Part shown: one piece after another, positions 9,970-18,627 of the stretch
Position numbering within the stretch: position 1 is the stretch's first letter
How the letters are laid out: each line of letters opens with the position of its first letter
Assembly (NCBI RefSeq): GCF_013266695.1
Contig: NZ_JABRXF010000001.1
Span: 1,555,736 to 1,619,735, forward strand
Source: Hongsoonwoonella zoysiae
GTDB lineage: Bacteria > Pseudomonadota > Alphaproteobacteria > Rhizobiales > Stappiaceae
Reading direction: 5' to 3'
DNA: 64,000 nucleotides
Program-made: the position numbers and the translations under genes
Notes under the pieces: model-generated
What the model was told of the DNA's origin: nothing
Databases searched by the model: none
The model's input: only the letters and a program-made list of their open reading frames with translations

Positions 9970-10782
9970 ATGGAAAGCAAGCGAATAGTATCGCAAATGG
10001 AGCCCGTAACACCACGGCAGACGGACATTCTGGACCTTGCGCGGCGCGTCGGCCGCGTGGAGGTGGAAAAGCTTGCCGCGGGCTTCGACGTGACGCCCCA
10101 AACCATCCGCAAGGACCTGAACGATCTTTGCGAGCGCGGCCTGCTGCAGCGGGTGCACGGCGGCGCGGTTTCGCCGTCGAGCGTGTCCAACTGGGCTTAT
10201 GAATCGCGCCGCTACCTGGCCGAGGAGGAAAAGCAGCGCATCGGCCGGGTCGCCGCAGCGCTGATCCCCGAAAACAGTTCGATCATGCTCAACATCGGTA
10301 CGACAACGGAGCAGGTGGCGGCATCGCTCAGGCATCACGAAGGCCTGATGGCGATCACAAACAACATCAACGTCGCCAATATCCTGCGCGAGGCGCCCGG
10401 CGTGGAGGTAATCATCGCCGGCGGCCTCGTCAGGGCATCCGATGGCGGCATCGTCGGGGAGGCGACCGTCGATTTCATGCGCCAGTTCAAGGTCGACTAC
10501 GCGATCATCGGCGCCTCGGCCATCGACGCGGACGGCACGATCTTCGACTACGACTTCCGCGAGGTGCGCGTGTCGCGGGAGATTCTGAAACATGCGCGCT
10601 TTACGATCCTGGTCGCGGACAAGATGAAATTCGAGCGCAACGCGCCGGTCCGGATCGGCCATCTTTCGGAAATCAATTTCTTCGTCACGGACGAAAGACC
10701 ACCCGACCCCATCATGGAAATTTGCCGCGAAAACGACGTGCGCGTCGAGGTCGCCGGTGAGAACTCAGGAGCCTCGACGTGA
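9970..10782 (+). CDS. glpR: DeoR-family glycerol 3-phosphate regulator GlpR
   Basis: A DeoR-family repressor of up to 270 residues. The N-terminal helix-turn-helix (GRVEVEKLAAGFDVTPQTIRKDLNDLCE, residues about 33-60) is followed by the hallmark LLQRVHGGA. The C-terminal sugar-phosphate-binding domain contains the conserved INIGTTTEQVA-like stretch and an IGASAIDADGTIFDYDFRE region. An internal ATG at 9997 would give 261 residues, closer to the family norm; neither start has a strong ribosome site. It overlaps glpD by four bases and is divergent from glpV, so it most likely represses both glpRD and the transport operon in the absence of glycerol 3-phosphate. Confidence 0.9.
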   Translation: MESKRIVSQMEPVTPRQTDILDLARRVGRVEVEKLAAGFDVTPQTIRKDLNDLCERGLLQRVHGGAVSPSSVSNWAYESRRYLAEEEKQRIGRVAAALIPENSSIMLNIGTTTEQVAASLRHHEGLMAITNNINVANILREAPGVEVIIAGGLVRASDGGIVGEATVDFMRQFKVDYAIIGASAIDADGTIFDYDFREVRVSREILKHARFTILVADKMKFERNAPVRIGHLSEINFFVTDERPPDPIMEICRENDVRVEVAGENSGAST

Positions 10783-12323
10783 GCACCGTACCTTCGCCCA
10801 GCGATTTCGACCTGTTGATCATCGGTGGCGGAATCAACGGTGCAGGCATCGCGCGCGATGCCGTCGGCCGCGGATATTCCGCCTGCCTCGTGGAAATGAA
10901 GGATCTGGCGAGCGGCACCTCCTCATGGTCGACGAAACTCATTCACGGCGGGTTGCGCTACCTGGAATACTACGAGTTCCGTCTGGTCCGCGAAGCGCTT
11001 ACAGAACGCGAGGTGCTATGGGCGAACGCACCGCACATCATCCGGCCGCTGCGCTTCGTGCTGCCGCACCACAAGGGCCTGCGTCCACGCTGGTTGCTTC
11101 GCCTCGGGCTCTTCATCTACGACCATTTGGGCGGGCGCAAGAAGCTTCCCGCGACGAAGACCCTCGACCTCACGACAGACCGGGCCGGCAAGCCGCTGAA
11201 ACCCGGCCTGTTTTCAACCGGTTTCGAATATTCCGACTGCTGGGTGGATGATGCGCGGCTTGTCGCGCTCAACGCGCGCGATGCGGCCGACCGTGGGGCA
11301 GAGATCAACACGAGAGTGAAGCTCGTTTCCGCGACGCGCGAAAACGGATACTGGCGGGCGATGCTCAAAGACGAGATCTCGGGCGCCACGCGCGAGGTGA
11401 CGGCGAAGCTGATCGTCAATGCAGGCGGCCCATGGGTCGACAATGTTTTGAACGGTGCGCTGGGACGCGGCAATACAGCCAACGTCCGCCTCGTCAAGGG
11501 CAGCCACATCGTCGTCAGGAAAGTTTATGACCACGACCGGGCCTACATCTTCCAGAACGCCGACGGGCGGATCATCTTTGCTATTCCCTACGAGGGTGAT
11601 TTCACGCTGATCGGCACGACGGATGAGGACTTCTCCGGCGATCCGGGGTCGGCTCGCATCTCCGATGCCGAGACGGACTATCTTCTGGCGGCGGCAAGTG
11701 AATATTTCGAAAAGCCGCTCAAGCGCGAGGATATCGTCTGGACCTACTCCGGCGTACGTCCGCTTTACGATGATGGGGCCTCCAAGGCGCAGGAGGCCAC
11801 GCGCGACTATGTTCTGAAGGTCGACGGCGGGAATGGCGAGGCGCCGCTCGTCAACATCTTCGGCGGCAAGATCACGACCTACCGCCGGCTTGCCCAGTCG
11901 GTCCTTGAAAAGATCGAGGACCAGCTCGGCGCCCGCGGCCCCGCCTGGACGAAGAAAGCAGCCCTTCCCGGCGGCGACTTCCCGGTTGAGGGCTTTGCCG
12001 GCCAAGTCGCCAAGATCCGGCAGAAACATGCCTTTCTCGACGAGCGTCATGCGACGCGCCTCGTCCGGCTCTACGGGACCTGCTGCAATGGCCTCCTGGA
12101 CGGCGTGCATGACAAAAAAGGCCTGGGCCGCCACTTCGGCGCGGATCTCTATGAAGCGGAAGTACGCTATCTGATCGATCAGGAGTGGGCGCGCACGGCA
12201 GAGGACGTGCTCTGGCGGCGCACCAAACTTGGCCTGCGGCTGTCCGAAGACGAAGTCAAGGCGCTTGAAGAGTTTATGCGCGAGGCCGTTTCGCCAGCCA
12301 GTGGAACGCACGCGAACGGCTGA
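10779..12323 (+). CDS. glpD: Aerobic glycerol-3-phosphate dehydrogenase GlpD
   Basis: A 514-residue FAD-dependent enzyme oxidising glycerol 3-phosphate to dihydroxyacetone phosphate and passing electrons to quinone at the inner membrane. The FAD-binding Rossmann motif is LLIIGGGINGAGIARDA near residue 12. Family landmarks include SSWSTKLIHGGLRYLE, LVKGSHIVV, FAIPYEGDFTLIGTTD and FGGKITTYRRLA. The start is a GTG overlapping the glpR stop, preceded by AGGA at 10767-10770. No glpK (glycerol kinase) is in the window and must lie elsewhere. Confidence 0.95.
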   Translation: MSTVPSPSDFDLLIIGGGINGAGIARDAVGRGYSACLVEMKDLASGTSSWSTKLIHGGLRYLEYYEFRLVREALTEREVLWANAPHIIRPLRFVLPHHKGLRPRWLLRLGLFIYDHLGGRKKLPATKTLDLTTDRAGKPLKPGLFSTGFEYSDCWVDDARLVALNARDAADRGAEINTRVKLVSATRENGYWRAMLKDEISGATREVTAKLIVNAGGPWVDNVLNGALGRGNTANVRLVKGSHIVVRKVYDHDRAYIFQNADGRIIFAIPYEGDFTLIGTTDEDFSGDPGSARISDAETDYLLAAASEYFEKPLKREDIVWTYSGVRPLYDDGASKAQEATRDYVLKVDGGNGEAPLVNIFGGKITTYRRLAQSVLEKIEDQLGARGPAWTKKAALPGGDFPVEGFAGQVAKIRQKHAFLDERHATRLVRLYGTCCNGLLDGVHDKKGLGRHFGADLYEAEVRYLIDQEWARTAEDVLWRRTKLGLRLSEDEVKALEEFMREAVSPASGTHANG

Positions 12324-12367
12324 CGAATCCGCTATCCGCGCAAGTTCAACTCGTCTAAAACGCGCGC

Positions 12368-13180
12368 ATGAGCGAAATCGACGAAGAGGCCCTTGCTGAG
12401 GCCTATAACCGCGGGCTGGATCTTGAAAAGGCCGGCGATCTCGAAGGCGCGGCGCAAGCCTATCGCCTTGTCCTTGAAATCGACCCGGACGATCGGGGCG
12501 GCGCGTCGGTGCGTCTTGCCGCGATGGGGCGCGGCCAGTCGCCGGACAAGGCGCCCGATGCCTATGTGTCCGCCCTTTTCGACCAGCATGCGGACGTTTT
12601 CGAATCCATTCTCGTCGACCAGCTTGGCTACCATGTGCCGATGATGGTGGGCGAGGCGGTGGAGCGTCTCGGTCTCGGGCCTTTTTCCCGGCTCCTTGAC
12701 CTCGGCTGCGGCACCGGGCTTTCTGGCGATGTACTGTACGATCACGCGGAAGAACTTGTCGCCGTCGACCTTTCGGAGGCGATGGTGGAAGCCGCCTATG
12801 AAAAGGACGTTTACGACAGGCTCTATGTCGCCGAAGCCGTGCATTTCCTGGAGGCCACGGACGAGTCGGCGTTCGACATGATCGTCGCAACCGACGTGCT
12901 TCCCTATATGGGCAGGCTCGAGGCGTTCTTCTCCGGCCTTGCCGCGAAGACGGCGCAGGGCGGGGTCGTCGCCTTTTCCACCGAAACCCTGCTGGACAAG
13001 GCATTTCAGGGCCGGACCTTCATGGTCGGCCCGAAGCAACGTTTCGCCCATCGGCCGGCCTACGTCCGCGCGCTGCTTGACGAGCATGGCTTTACGCTTG
13101 TCGAACTCGCCCCGATCGTCGTGCGCCATGACGAGGGTGAGCCGGTGCCCGGGCATCTGGTCATTGCCCGCAAGGACTAA
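12368..13180 (+). CDS. TPR-containing SAM-dependent methyltransferase
   Basis: A 270-residue protein with an N-terminal tetratricopeptide-like helix pair (AYNRGLDLEKAGDLEGAAQAYR, residues about 12-45) and a class I methyltransferase domain. Motif I is LLDLGCGTGLSG near residue 110, followed by VAVDLSEAMV. It belongs to the poorly characterised predicted TPR-repeat methyltransferases; the substrate is unknown. It starts 44 bases after glpD on the same strand and converges with the LysR gene, their stops overlapping by four bases. A functional link to glycerol metabolism is not evident. Confidence 0.78.
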   Translation: MSEIDEEALAEAYNRGLDLEKAGDLEGAAQAYRLVLEIDPDDRGGASVRLAAMGRGQSPDKAPDAYVSALFDQHADVFESILVDQLGYHVPMMVGEAVERLGLGPFSRLLDLGCGTGLSGDVLYDHAEELVAVDLSEAMVEAAYEKDVYDRLYVAEAVHFLEATDESAFDMIVATDVLPYMGRLEAFFSGLAAKTAQGGVVAFSTETLLDKAFQGRTFMVGPKQRFAHRPAYVRALLDEHGFTLVELAPIVVRHDEGEPVPGHLVIARKD

Positions 13181-14094
13181 ACCTCGCGGGCCAGTTCCAT
13201 TTCGCCAAGCCTTTCGGCAAGGCGCGGGGCGGCAAAATCGACGAATGCCCGCACCTTGCCGGAAACCTTTCTCGTCGGCGGATAGACGAGGCTGACCGGC
13301 ACGGGATCTGGCATGAAGCGGTCCAGCACGAGCTTCAGTCGGCCCGCCCGCACCGCGTCCTCCACCATATAGGAGAGCGCCATGACGAGGCCTCCTCCGC
13401 GCTCCGCTTCGGTGATCACCGCCGCTGCATCGTTGACGTCGAGGCGTGGGCGTATGGCCGCGGTGCAGGGCTTGCCGTCCAGCACGAGCCGCCAGTTTCC
13501 GGCATGCGCGAGCGCCGTGGTGGTGATCGTACGGTGGCTTTCAAGATCGCCCGGGGTCTCCAGCTTCGGCGCCATATCGAGATAGTCGGGGCTTGCGACG
13601 AGCACCTGGCGAACATGGCCGACACGCCGTGCAAGCAGCGTGGAATCCGGTAGATGGGCAATGCGCACGGCGATGTCGATGCCTTCCTCGACAATGTCGA
13701 CGACCCTGTCGAGGCACAGCAGCGTTGCCGTTATCTGCGGGTGAACGTCGAGAAAATCGGACAGGAGAGGCGTCGTGCACTTTCGCCCGAAGGTTACCGG
13801 GGCGGTGACCCTGAGGTGGCCGCTCGCCGTTGCCGCGCGGCCGCGCACGATCTGTTCGACACCTTCGATATCCTCTAGCAGCCGACGACATTCGGACAGA
13901 TAGTCCTCACCGGCTTCCGTCAGCGAAAGCGAGCGGGTTGTTCGGTTGAAAAGCCTGACGCCGAGCCGCTCTTCGAGCGACGAGACGGCGCGCGTTACCG
14001 CCGGCGGGGACAGGTTGAGCTTTGCTCCGGCGCGGGCGAAATTTCCCGCATCCGCAACGGCGACGAAAACCTGCATTGTATGAAGGCGGTCCAT
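13177..14094 (-). CDS. LysR-family transcriptional regulator
   Basis: A 305-residue LysR-type regulator. The N-terminal winged helix is MDRLHTMQVFVAVADAGNFARAGAKLNLSPPAVTRAVSSLEERLG, typical of the family, and a substrate-binding domain fills residues 90-300. Starting at the ATG at 14094 gives the standard family N-terminus; the ORF extends to 14253 but that segment overlaps the control region. It is divergent from the GST/oxidoreductase genes, and a perfect inverted repeat sits immediately upstream of its start codon, suggesting autoregulation plus control of that operon. The effector is unknown. Confidence 0.88.
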   Translation of the reverse strand: MDRLHTMQVFVAVADAGNFARAGAKLNLSPPAVTRAVSSLEERLGVRLFNRTTRSLSLTEAGEDYLSECRRLLEDIEGVEQIVRGRAATASGHLRVTAPVTFGRKCTTPLLSDFLDVHPQITATLLCLDRVVDIVEEGIDIAVRIAHLPDSTLLARRVGHVRQVLVASPDYLDMAPKLETPGDLESHRTITTTALAHAGNWRLVLDGKPCTAAIRPRLDVNDAAAVITEAERGGGLVMALSYMVEDAVRAGRLKLVLDRFMPDPVPVSLVYPPTRKVSGKVRAFVDFAAPRLAERLGEMELAREV

Positions 14095-14095
14095 T

Positions 14096-14118
14096 ATTAT
14101 TCCATATTGCGGAATAAT
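14096..14118. promoter_or_regulatory. Perfect inverted repeat, probable LysR-regulator operator
   Basis: ATTATTCC (14096-14103) and GGAATAAT (14111-14118) are exact complements separated by seven bases. The core TTCC-N7-GGAA suits the dyad preferred by LysR regulators. It begins two bases upstream of the regulator's ATG and about 100 bases upstream of the first GST gene. Confidence 0.75.
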
Positions 14119-14219
14119 GTCTTTTAAAAGATGCCTATTCATTGAAATCGCGTAATGAGCATATTCCGCATCGACCCGGCCACCTGGCTGAGATTGAAGA
14201 TTCATGCGGAGACTGGACC

Positions 14220-14840
14220 ATGACCGCCAAGCTGAAAATTCACCGTTTTGCAAAATCCGGACATTCCCACCGGGCCGTGCTGTTCGCCTCGCTTCTCGGC
14301 CTCGACGCGGAGCTGATCGACGTCGATCTCGCCGGCGGCGCGCACAAGACGCCGGACTATCTGGCGATGCACCCGTTCGGCCAGGTGCCCGTCCTTCAGG
14401 AAGGCGACCAGACGATCTGGGACAGCAACGCCATCCTCGTGCATCTCGCGATCAACCACGACGCTTCCGGGGCCTGGTATCCGCAGGACCAGAGAGCTGC
14501 GATCCAGGCGTGGCTTTCGGTAGCCGCCGGTCCGCTTTTCAACGGCCCCTGCGCGGCGCGTCTCGTGACCGTCTTCGGCGCGGATTTCGACCACGAGCGC
14601 ACGAAGGCGACGGCCGCCGCGCTGTTTGAGGTTCTGGAGAAGGAGCTTGGCAAGCGTCCGTTCCTGGTCGGCGACAAGCCGACGATCGCCGATGTCGCGC
14701 TCTATTCCTATACCGCCCATGCGCCGGAGGGCGGGGTGACGCTGGAGCCTTTCGAGAATATCCGCGCGTGGCTTTCGCGTATCGAGGCTCTTCCCGGTTT
14801 CGTGGCCATGCCCGAGACGAAAGCTGGCCTCCTGGCCTAG
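14220..14840 (+). CDS. Glutathione S-transferase-like protein, copy 1
   Basis: A 206-residue GST-fold protein. The N-terminal thioredoxin-like domain (about residues 1-80) has LKIHRFAKSGHSHRAVLF and the cis-proline and glutamate/serine region QVPVLQEGDQTIWDSNAI that in GSTs contacts glutathione. The C-terminal helical domain includes the N-capping motif region PTIADVALYSY. GGAGA precedes the ATG at 14220. The next gene encodes a same-length paralogue. The pair lies upstream of a PNPOx-reductase-ferredoxin fusion and probably shares an operon with it; conjugation or reductive detoxification of an electrophile is inferred only. Confidence 0.85.
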   Translation: MTAKLKIHRFAKSGHSHRAVLFASLLGLDAELIDVDLAGGAHKTPDYLAMHPFGQVPVLQEGDQTIWDSNAILVHLAINHDASGAWYPQDQRAAIQAWLSVAAGPLFNGPCAARLVTVFGADFDHERTKATAAALFEVLEKELGKRPFLVGDKPTIADVALYSYTAHAPEGGVTLEPFENIRAWLSRIEALPGFVAMPETKAGLLA

Positions 14841-14868
14841 GGTCCAGGCCTTGGCGCCGGGGCGGCGC

Positions 14869-14901
14869 ACTCTCGGGAGAGTAAGGCGAACATTACGCCT
14901 T
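14869..14901. promoter_or_regulatory. Two adjacent inverted repeats between the GST genes
   Basis: ACTCTCGGGAGAGT (14869-14882) is a palindrome with a two-base centre. It is followed directly by AAGGCG-N7-CGCCTT (14883-14901), a six-bp stem. Together they fill the short gap before the second GST gene and could be a processing or control site. No known consensus was recognised. Confidence 0.4.
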
Positions 14902-14926
14902 TGGCGAAAAGCACGGATGCAGGTTC

Positions 14927-15547
14927 ATGACTGCCGGATTGAAGCTATATACCTTCGCAAAATCGGGCCATGCGCATCGCGCCGTGCTGTTCGCCTCGCT
15001 TCTCGGCCTTAAGGTGGAACGCATCGAAGTCGACCTGACTGCCGGAGCGCAAAAGGCTCCCGAACATCTGAGGCTGCATCCGTTCGGGCAGGTTCCCGTC
15101 CTCCGGGACGGCGATCAGACGATCTGGGACAGCAACGCCGTTCTCGTGCATCTTGCCGGAAAATTCGATCCCGCCGGCACATGGCTGCCGAAGGGAAAAG
15201 AGGCGATTGTCCAGGCATGGCTGTCGGTCGCCTCGGGAGCCTTGACGGACGGGCCGTGCGACGCACGGCGCGTCACGGTGTTCGGGGCGGAGCTCGATCA
15301 TGAAAGGGCGTGCGGGATCGCCGCCGGTTTGTTCGAGGTTCTGGACGCCAGGCTCTCAGGTCGCGCGTTTTTGATCGCGGACGCGCCGACGATCGCCGAT
15401 GTCGCGCTCTATACCTACACTGCGCATGCGCCGGAAGGCGGCATTTCGCTGGATCCTTATCCGGATATTCGGGCGTGGCTCGTCCGCATGGAGGCGCTTC
15501 CAGGATTTGTCGCAATGCCGGCATCGAAGGCAGGTCTTTTGGCCTGA
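14927..15547 (+). CDS. Glutathione S-transferase-like protein, copy 2
   Basis: A 206-residue GST-fold protein and clear tandem duplicate of the preceding gene: identical length, shared KSGHxHRAVLFASLLGL beginning, shared HPFGQVPVL-GDQTIWDSNA core and shared ADVALYxYTAHAPEGG near residue 165. The copies differ in the loop following residue 20 and in the mid-domain charged segments, so they may differ in substrate or form a heterodimer. It is followed 26 bases later by the fusion oxidoreductase, which has a strong ribosome site. Confidence 0.85.
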   Translation: MTAGLKLYTFAKSGHAHRAVLFASLLGLKVERIEVDLTAGAQKAPEHLRLHPFGQVPVLRDGDQTIWDSNAVLVHLAGKFDPAGTWLPKGKEAIVQAWLSVASGALTDGPCDARRVTVFGAELDHERACGIAAGLFEVLDARLSGRAFLIADAPTIADVALYTYTAHAPEGGISLDPYPDIRAWLVRMEALPGFVAMPASKAGLLA

Positions 15548-15573
15548 ACGCCGCCTCCCGAAGGAGAGAAGTC

Positions 15574-17652
15574 ATGTCCGATAAAAATTCGACCGCGGAT
15601 CGCGGCACGCCTTTCCACGAAGGCGAACTTGCGGTTCAGGAGAAAGTGGGCGTGAAGGAGCGGATATCCGCCTTCGGCCGCATGGCGATCCGCGACTTCA
15701 TGCCGGATCAGCATCGGGCTTTTTTCGCGCAGCTTCCCTTCATCGTGCTTTCGTCGATAGATGGCGAAGGCTGGCCGCGTGCGACAATGCTCTTCGGGCT
15801 TCCCGGTTTCGTCTCCTCTCCCGACAGGCGCAGACTTTCCATTGCCGCGCGCCCCATCACGGGCGATCCCCTGGAAGCTGCCCTGGCCCCGGGCGCGAAG
15901 GTTGGCGGCATCGGGATCGAGTTTCAGACGCGACGGCGCAACCGGTTTACCGCGCATGTGAGCGCGTCCGGCGAGACGCTGGAACTTGCCATCGACCAGT
16001 CGTTCGGAAACTGCCCGCAATATATCCAGACCCGCCGGCCGGCATATGTTCGCGATGTCACGGACACCGGCTTTGCGCCGGACGTCAGGCGTTCGGATGG
16101 CCTGGACGCGGCCGCGCGCGCGCAGATCGAGGCCGCCGACACATTCTTCATTGCCAGTATCGCACCGGGCGAAGACGAAAAAGGCAAGTTGGGCGCGGAT
16201 GTTTCGCACCGCGGCGGCAAGCCGGGCTTCGTGCGCGTGGACGATGACGCAACGCTGACGATCCCGGATTTCGCGGGCAATCTCTTCTTCAACACCTTCG
16301 GCAATCTGCATCTCAATGCAAAAACGGGCCTTCTGTTTCCCGATTTCACGTTAGGTGACCTGCTGCATGTCGCGGGCGAGGCTGAGATTATTTACGAGGG
16401 TGAGGAACTTGCGGCCTTCCGCGGGGCCGAGCGTTTGCTGAGGATCCGCGTCGATCACACGGTCCGGCTGAAGGGGGCCTTGCCGCTTCGTTTCGAGTTC
16501 GGAGATTTTTCGCCGAATTCGCTTATCACCGGAGACTGGAACGAGGCGGCGGCCGCGCTCGAAGCGGAAAAGGCCCGCAACACCTATCGTTCCTATCGTG
16601 TCACGCGTGTCGTACGAGAAAGCTCGACGATTAGGTCATTCTATCTCGAGCCCGCCGACGGCGGCTGGCGGCCCGCGTTCGAGGCCGGTCAGTTCCTGCC
16701 GATCCGCCTGCGCCTGCCGGATGGCGAACTGGCGTGCCGCACCTACACATTGTCGAGCGCGCCGGGCGACAAGCTCTTCCGGATCAGCGTGAAGCGGGAA
16801 GCGGACGGAAAGGTCAGCCGTCACTTGCACGACCAAGTCGGCGAGGGCGATATCGTGGAGGCGCTTTCCCCGCGCGGGCACTTTACGCCGGACACCTCCC
16901 ATGATCGCCCGATCGTGCTAATATCGGCAGGCGTTGGCGTAACTCCCATGATTTCCATGCTGAAGCATCTGGTGGTGGAGGATTTTCGCACACGCAAGGA
17001 ACGGCCGATCCATTTCATTCACGCCGCACGCTCGTCGGGGGAACGCGCATTTTTCGAGGAAGCGCGAAAGATCGCAAGCCTTGCCCAGTCGGTCAGACTT
17101 CACTTCACTCTCCGCCGGCAGGAGGAAGGCGATCAGCCAGGTCGGGATCTTCACAGCGTGGGCCGCATCGGTGTCGACCTGCTGAAGGCGATCCTGCCCT
17201 TCGACGACCATGATTTCTATATTTGCGGCCCCTCTGGCATGACCCAGTCGGTCTACGACGGGTTGAGGGACCTGAATGTCGCCGATCGGCGGATATTTTC
17301 CGAAAGCTTTGGCGACAGCGGCTTGAGGCGTCGGCCCGACCATTCCGAACGCGGAAAGCAAAGCGTCGGCGAGGGCAGGGCGGCCGTGCGGTTTTCCGCA
17401 TCCGGCGTGGAAGCCTCGTGGACGCCGGAAAGCGGCACTTTGCTGGAATTGGCCGAAGCGTCGGGGTTGCGGCCGCATTACGGCTGCCGCTCGGGGTCTT
17501 GCGGTTCATGTGCCGCGCGTCTTGCCGAAGGTGCCGTCAGCTACCCCGAAGAGCCTGCGTTCCCGGTGGAAAAGGGTATGGTCCTCACCTGCTGCGCCGT
17601 GCCCGCAGCGCGCGAAAACGGGCCGGAAAAAAGGCTTGTCGTCGAACTCTGA
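15574..17652 (+). CDS. PNPOx-like / flavin reductase / [2Fe-2S] ferredoxin fusion
   Basis: A 692-residue three-part redox protein. Residues about 30-310 form a pyridoxamine-phosphate-oxidase-like split barrel (FMN binding expected). Residues about 340-590 form a ferredoxin-NADP reductase module with the FAD motif RTYTLSSAP, the nucleotide motif ISAGVGVTPM and CGPSGM. Residues about 605-692 form a plant-type [2Fe-2S] ferredoxin with CRSGSCGSC and a distal TCC. Electrons would flow from NAD(P)H through FAD to the iron-sulfur cluster and possibly the FMN domain. AAGGAGAG at 15561-15568 supports the start; longer in-frame sequence overlaps gst copy 2. Downstream of two GSTs and a LysR gene, it looks like an inducible detoxification operon. 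Confidence 0.85.
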   Translation: MSDKNSTADRGTPFHEGELAVQEKVGVKERISAFGRMAIRDFMPDQHRAFFAQLPFIVLSSIDGEGWPRATMLFGLPGFVSSPDRRRLSIAARPITGDPLEAALAPGAKVGGIGIEFQTRRRNRFTAHVSASGETLELAIDQSFGNCPQYIQTRRPAYVRDVTDTGFAPDVRRSDGLDAAARAQIEAADTFFIASIAPGEDEKGKLGADVSHRGGKPGFVRVDDDATLTIPDFAGNLFFNTFGNLHLNAKTGLLFPDFTLGDLLHVAGEAEIIYEGEELAAFRGAERLLRIRVDHTVRLKGALPLRFEFGDFSPNSLITGDWNEAAAALEAEKARNTYRSYRVTRVVRESSTIRSFYLEPADGGWRPAFEAGQFLPIRLRLPDGELACRTYTLSSAPGDKLFRISVKREADGKVSRHLHDQVGEGDIVEALSPRGHFTPDTSHDRPIVLISAGVGVTPMISMLKHLVVEDFRTRKERPIHFIHAARSSGERAFFEEARKIASLAQSVRLHFTLRRQEEGDQPGRDLHSVGRIGVDLLKAILPFDDHDFYICGPSGMTQSVYDGLRDLNVADRRIFSESFGDSGLRRRPDHSERGKQSVGEGRAAVRFSASGVEASWTPESGTLLELAEASGLRPHYGCRSGSCGSCAARLAEGAVSYPEEPAFPVEKGMVLTCCAVPAARENGPEKRLVVEL

Positions 17653-18309
17653 GACGAGAAGCTTCATCAAGCTTCGGGCAGGAAAGTCATGTGCATTCCG
17701 CCGCTGCCGCTTTCAGCGATGAAGGCGGGACCGCAGTCGCGGCTTTTTCCGAATGGAGGCCATCAGGGCCCGTTTCCTGCGGTATCATGGCTTCCGCGGA
17801 TTGAACGAACTTGTGATCGCCAATTCATAAGTAGTATTGCGTATAGTTCGTTTTTGGCCGCGTTGCCCGGAAAAAGAAGGCCGCCGACCTAAAGCCGGCT
17901 TGCTAAGCCGCTTTGGTATTTCAACCTTTCGGCGAAATATAAGGAGGACTGAGAATTTTAGTGTCCAGTCAAAATCTCTCAATTTGCTATTTCTAATGCG
18001 TATTAACAATTCGATGTATATATTCTAAATAGCTATATTAGCTTCCTTTAAATAAACTGTTAGGTAAATATCGCTGCGTAATTTATCTTATATTAAAATA
18101 TAACACTGGGATATCCATGTAATCATTAAGTTGTTTTTCTTTTATGCGATGTGACTATCATCTGTATAGTTTTTTTACGAATTTCATCCAGAAAGGCTCG
18201 CGATAAAGTTGTAGCGCAGTGAATTGTTTTTGCCTGCGCATTCCATGGCCAGCAGTTTCATATCAGGGATGGGAGTGGCGATGTTCAGGAACAGCGGTTT
18301 GGAAAGAAT
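17653..18309. other. AT-rich intergenic spacer before the chemoreceptor pair
   Basis: No gene is supported in these 657 bases. From about 17900 to 18200 the sequence becomes markedly AT-rich, unlike the surrounding GC-rich genes. Promoter or nucleoid-protein binding roles are possible, but no specific site was recognised. Confidence 0.6.
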
Positions 18310-18627
18310 ATGAAGGAACTCGGGTTCGGGCTCGGGTTCGGGATGCTGGTCGCGATCGGGTTCAGCGTCCTGAGCGTTATGCCCAGTCAGGGCGAGCCGG
18401 TTGCGGTCTTCATGGGGCCCTTTTCCGCCCCTGCCGACGGATTGAAGGCGATCGTTTCGGCCCAAGGAAGCCTTTTGAGTCAGTCAACGGTCGTCGTCAC
18501 AGCAAGTGACGACCCGGATTTCATAAACAAACTGTACCAGGCCGGCGCCTGGTTTGTCGGGGACGCGCGCGCTCTCGGCCTTTGCGTCACCGGCCCAGAC
18601 GGAGAATCGACCTATGCATGGAATTGA
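18310..18627 (+). CDS. Small exported or membrane-anchored protein of unknown function
   Basis: A 105-residue protein I do not recognise. Residues about 4-27 form a hydrophobic Gly/Phe-rich segment resembling a signal peptide or anchor ([20 protein letters not shown]), followed by a soluble domain with [12 protein letters not shown] and [12 protein letters not shown] that alternates like an alpha/beta fold. GGAAAG lies just upstream of the ATG. The end overlaps the start of the chemoreceptor gene by 14 bases, so the two are probably co-translated. A periplasmic or membrane accessory to the chemoreceptor is a reasonable guess without direct evidence. Confidence 0.62.
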   Translation: MKELGFGLGFGMLVAIGFSVLSVMPSQGEPVAVFMGPFSAPADGLKAIVSAQGSLLSQSTVVVTASDDPDFINKLYQAGAWFVGDARALGLCVTGPDGESTYAWN

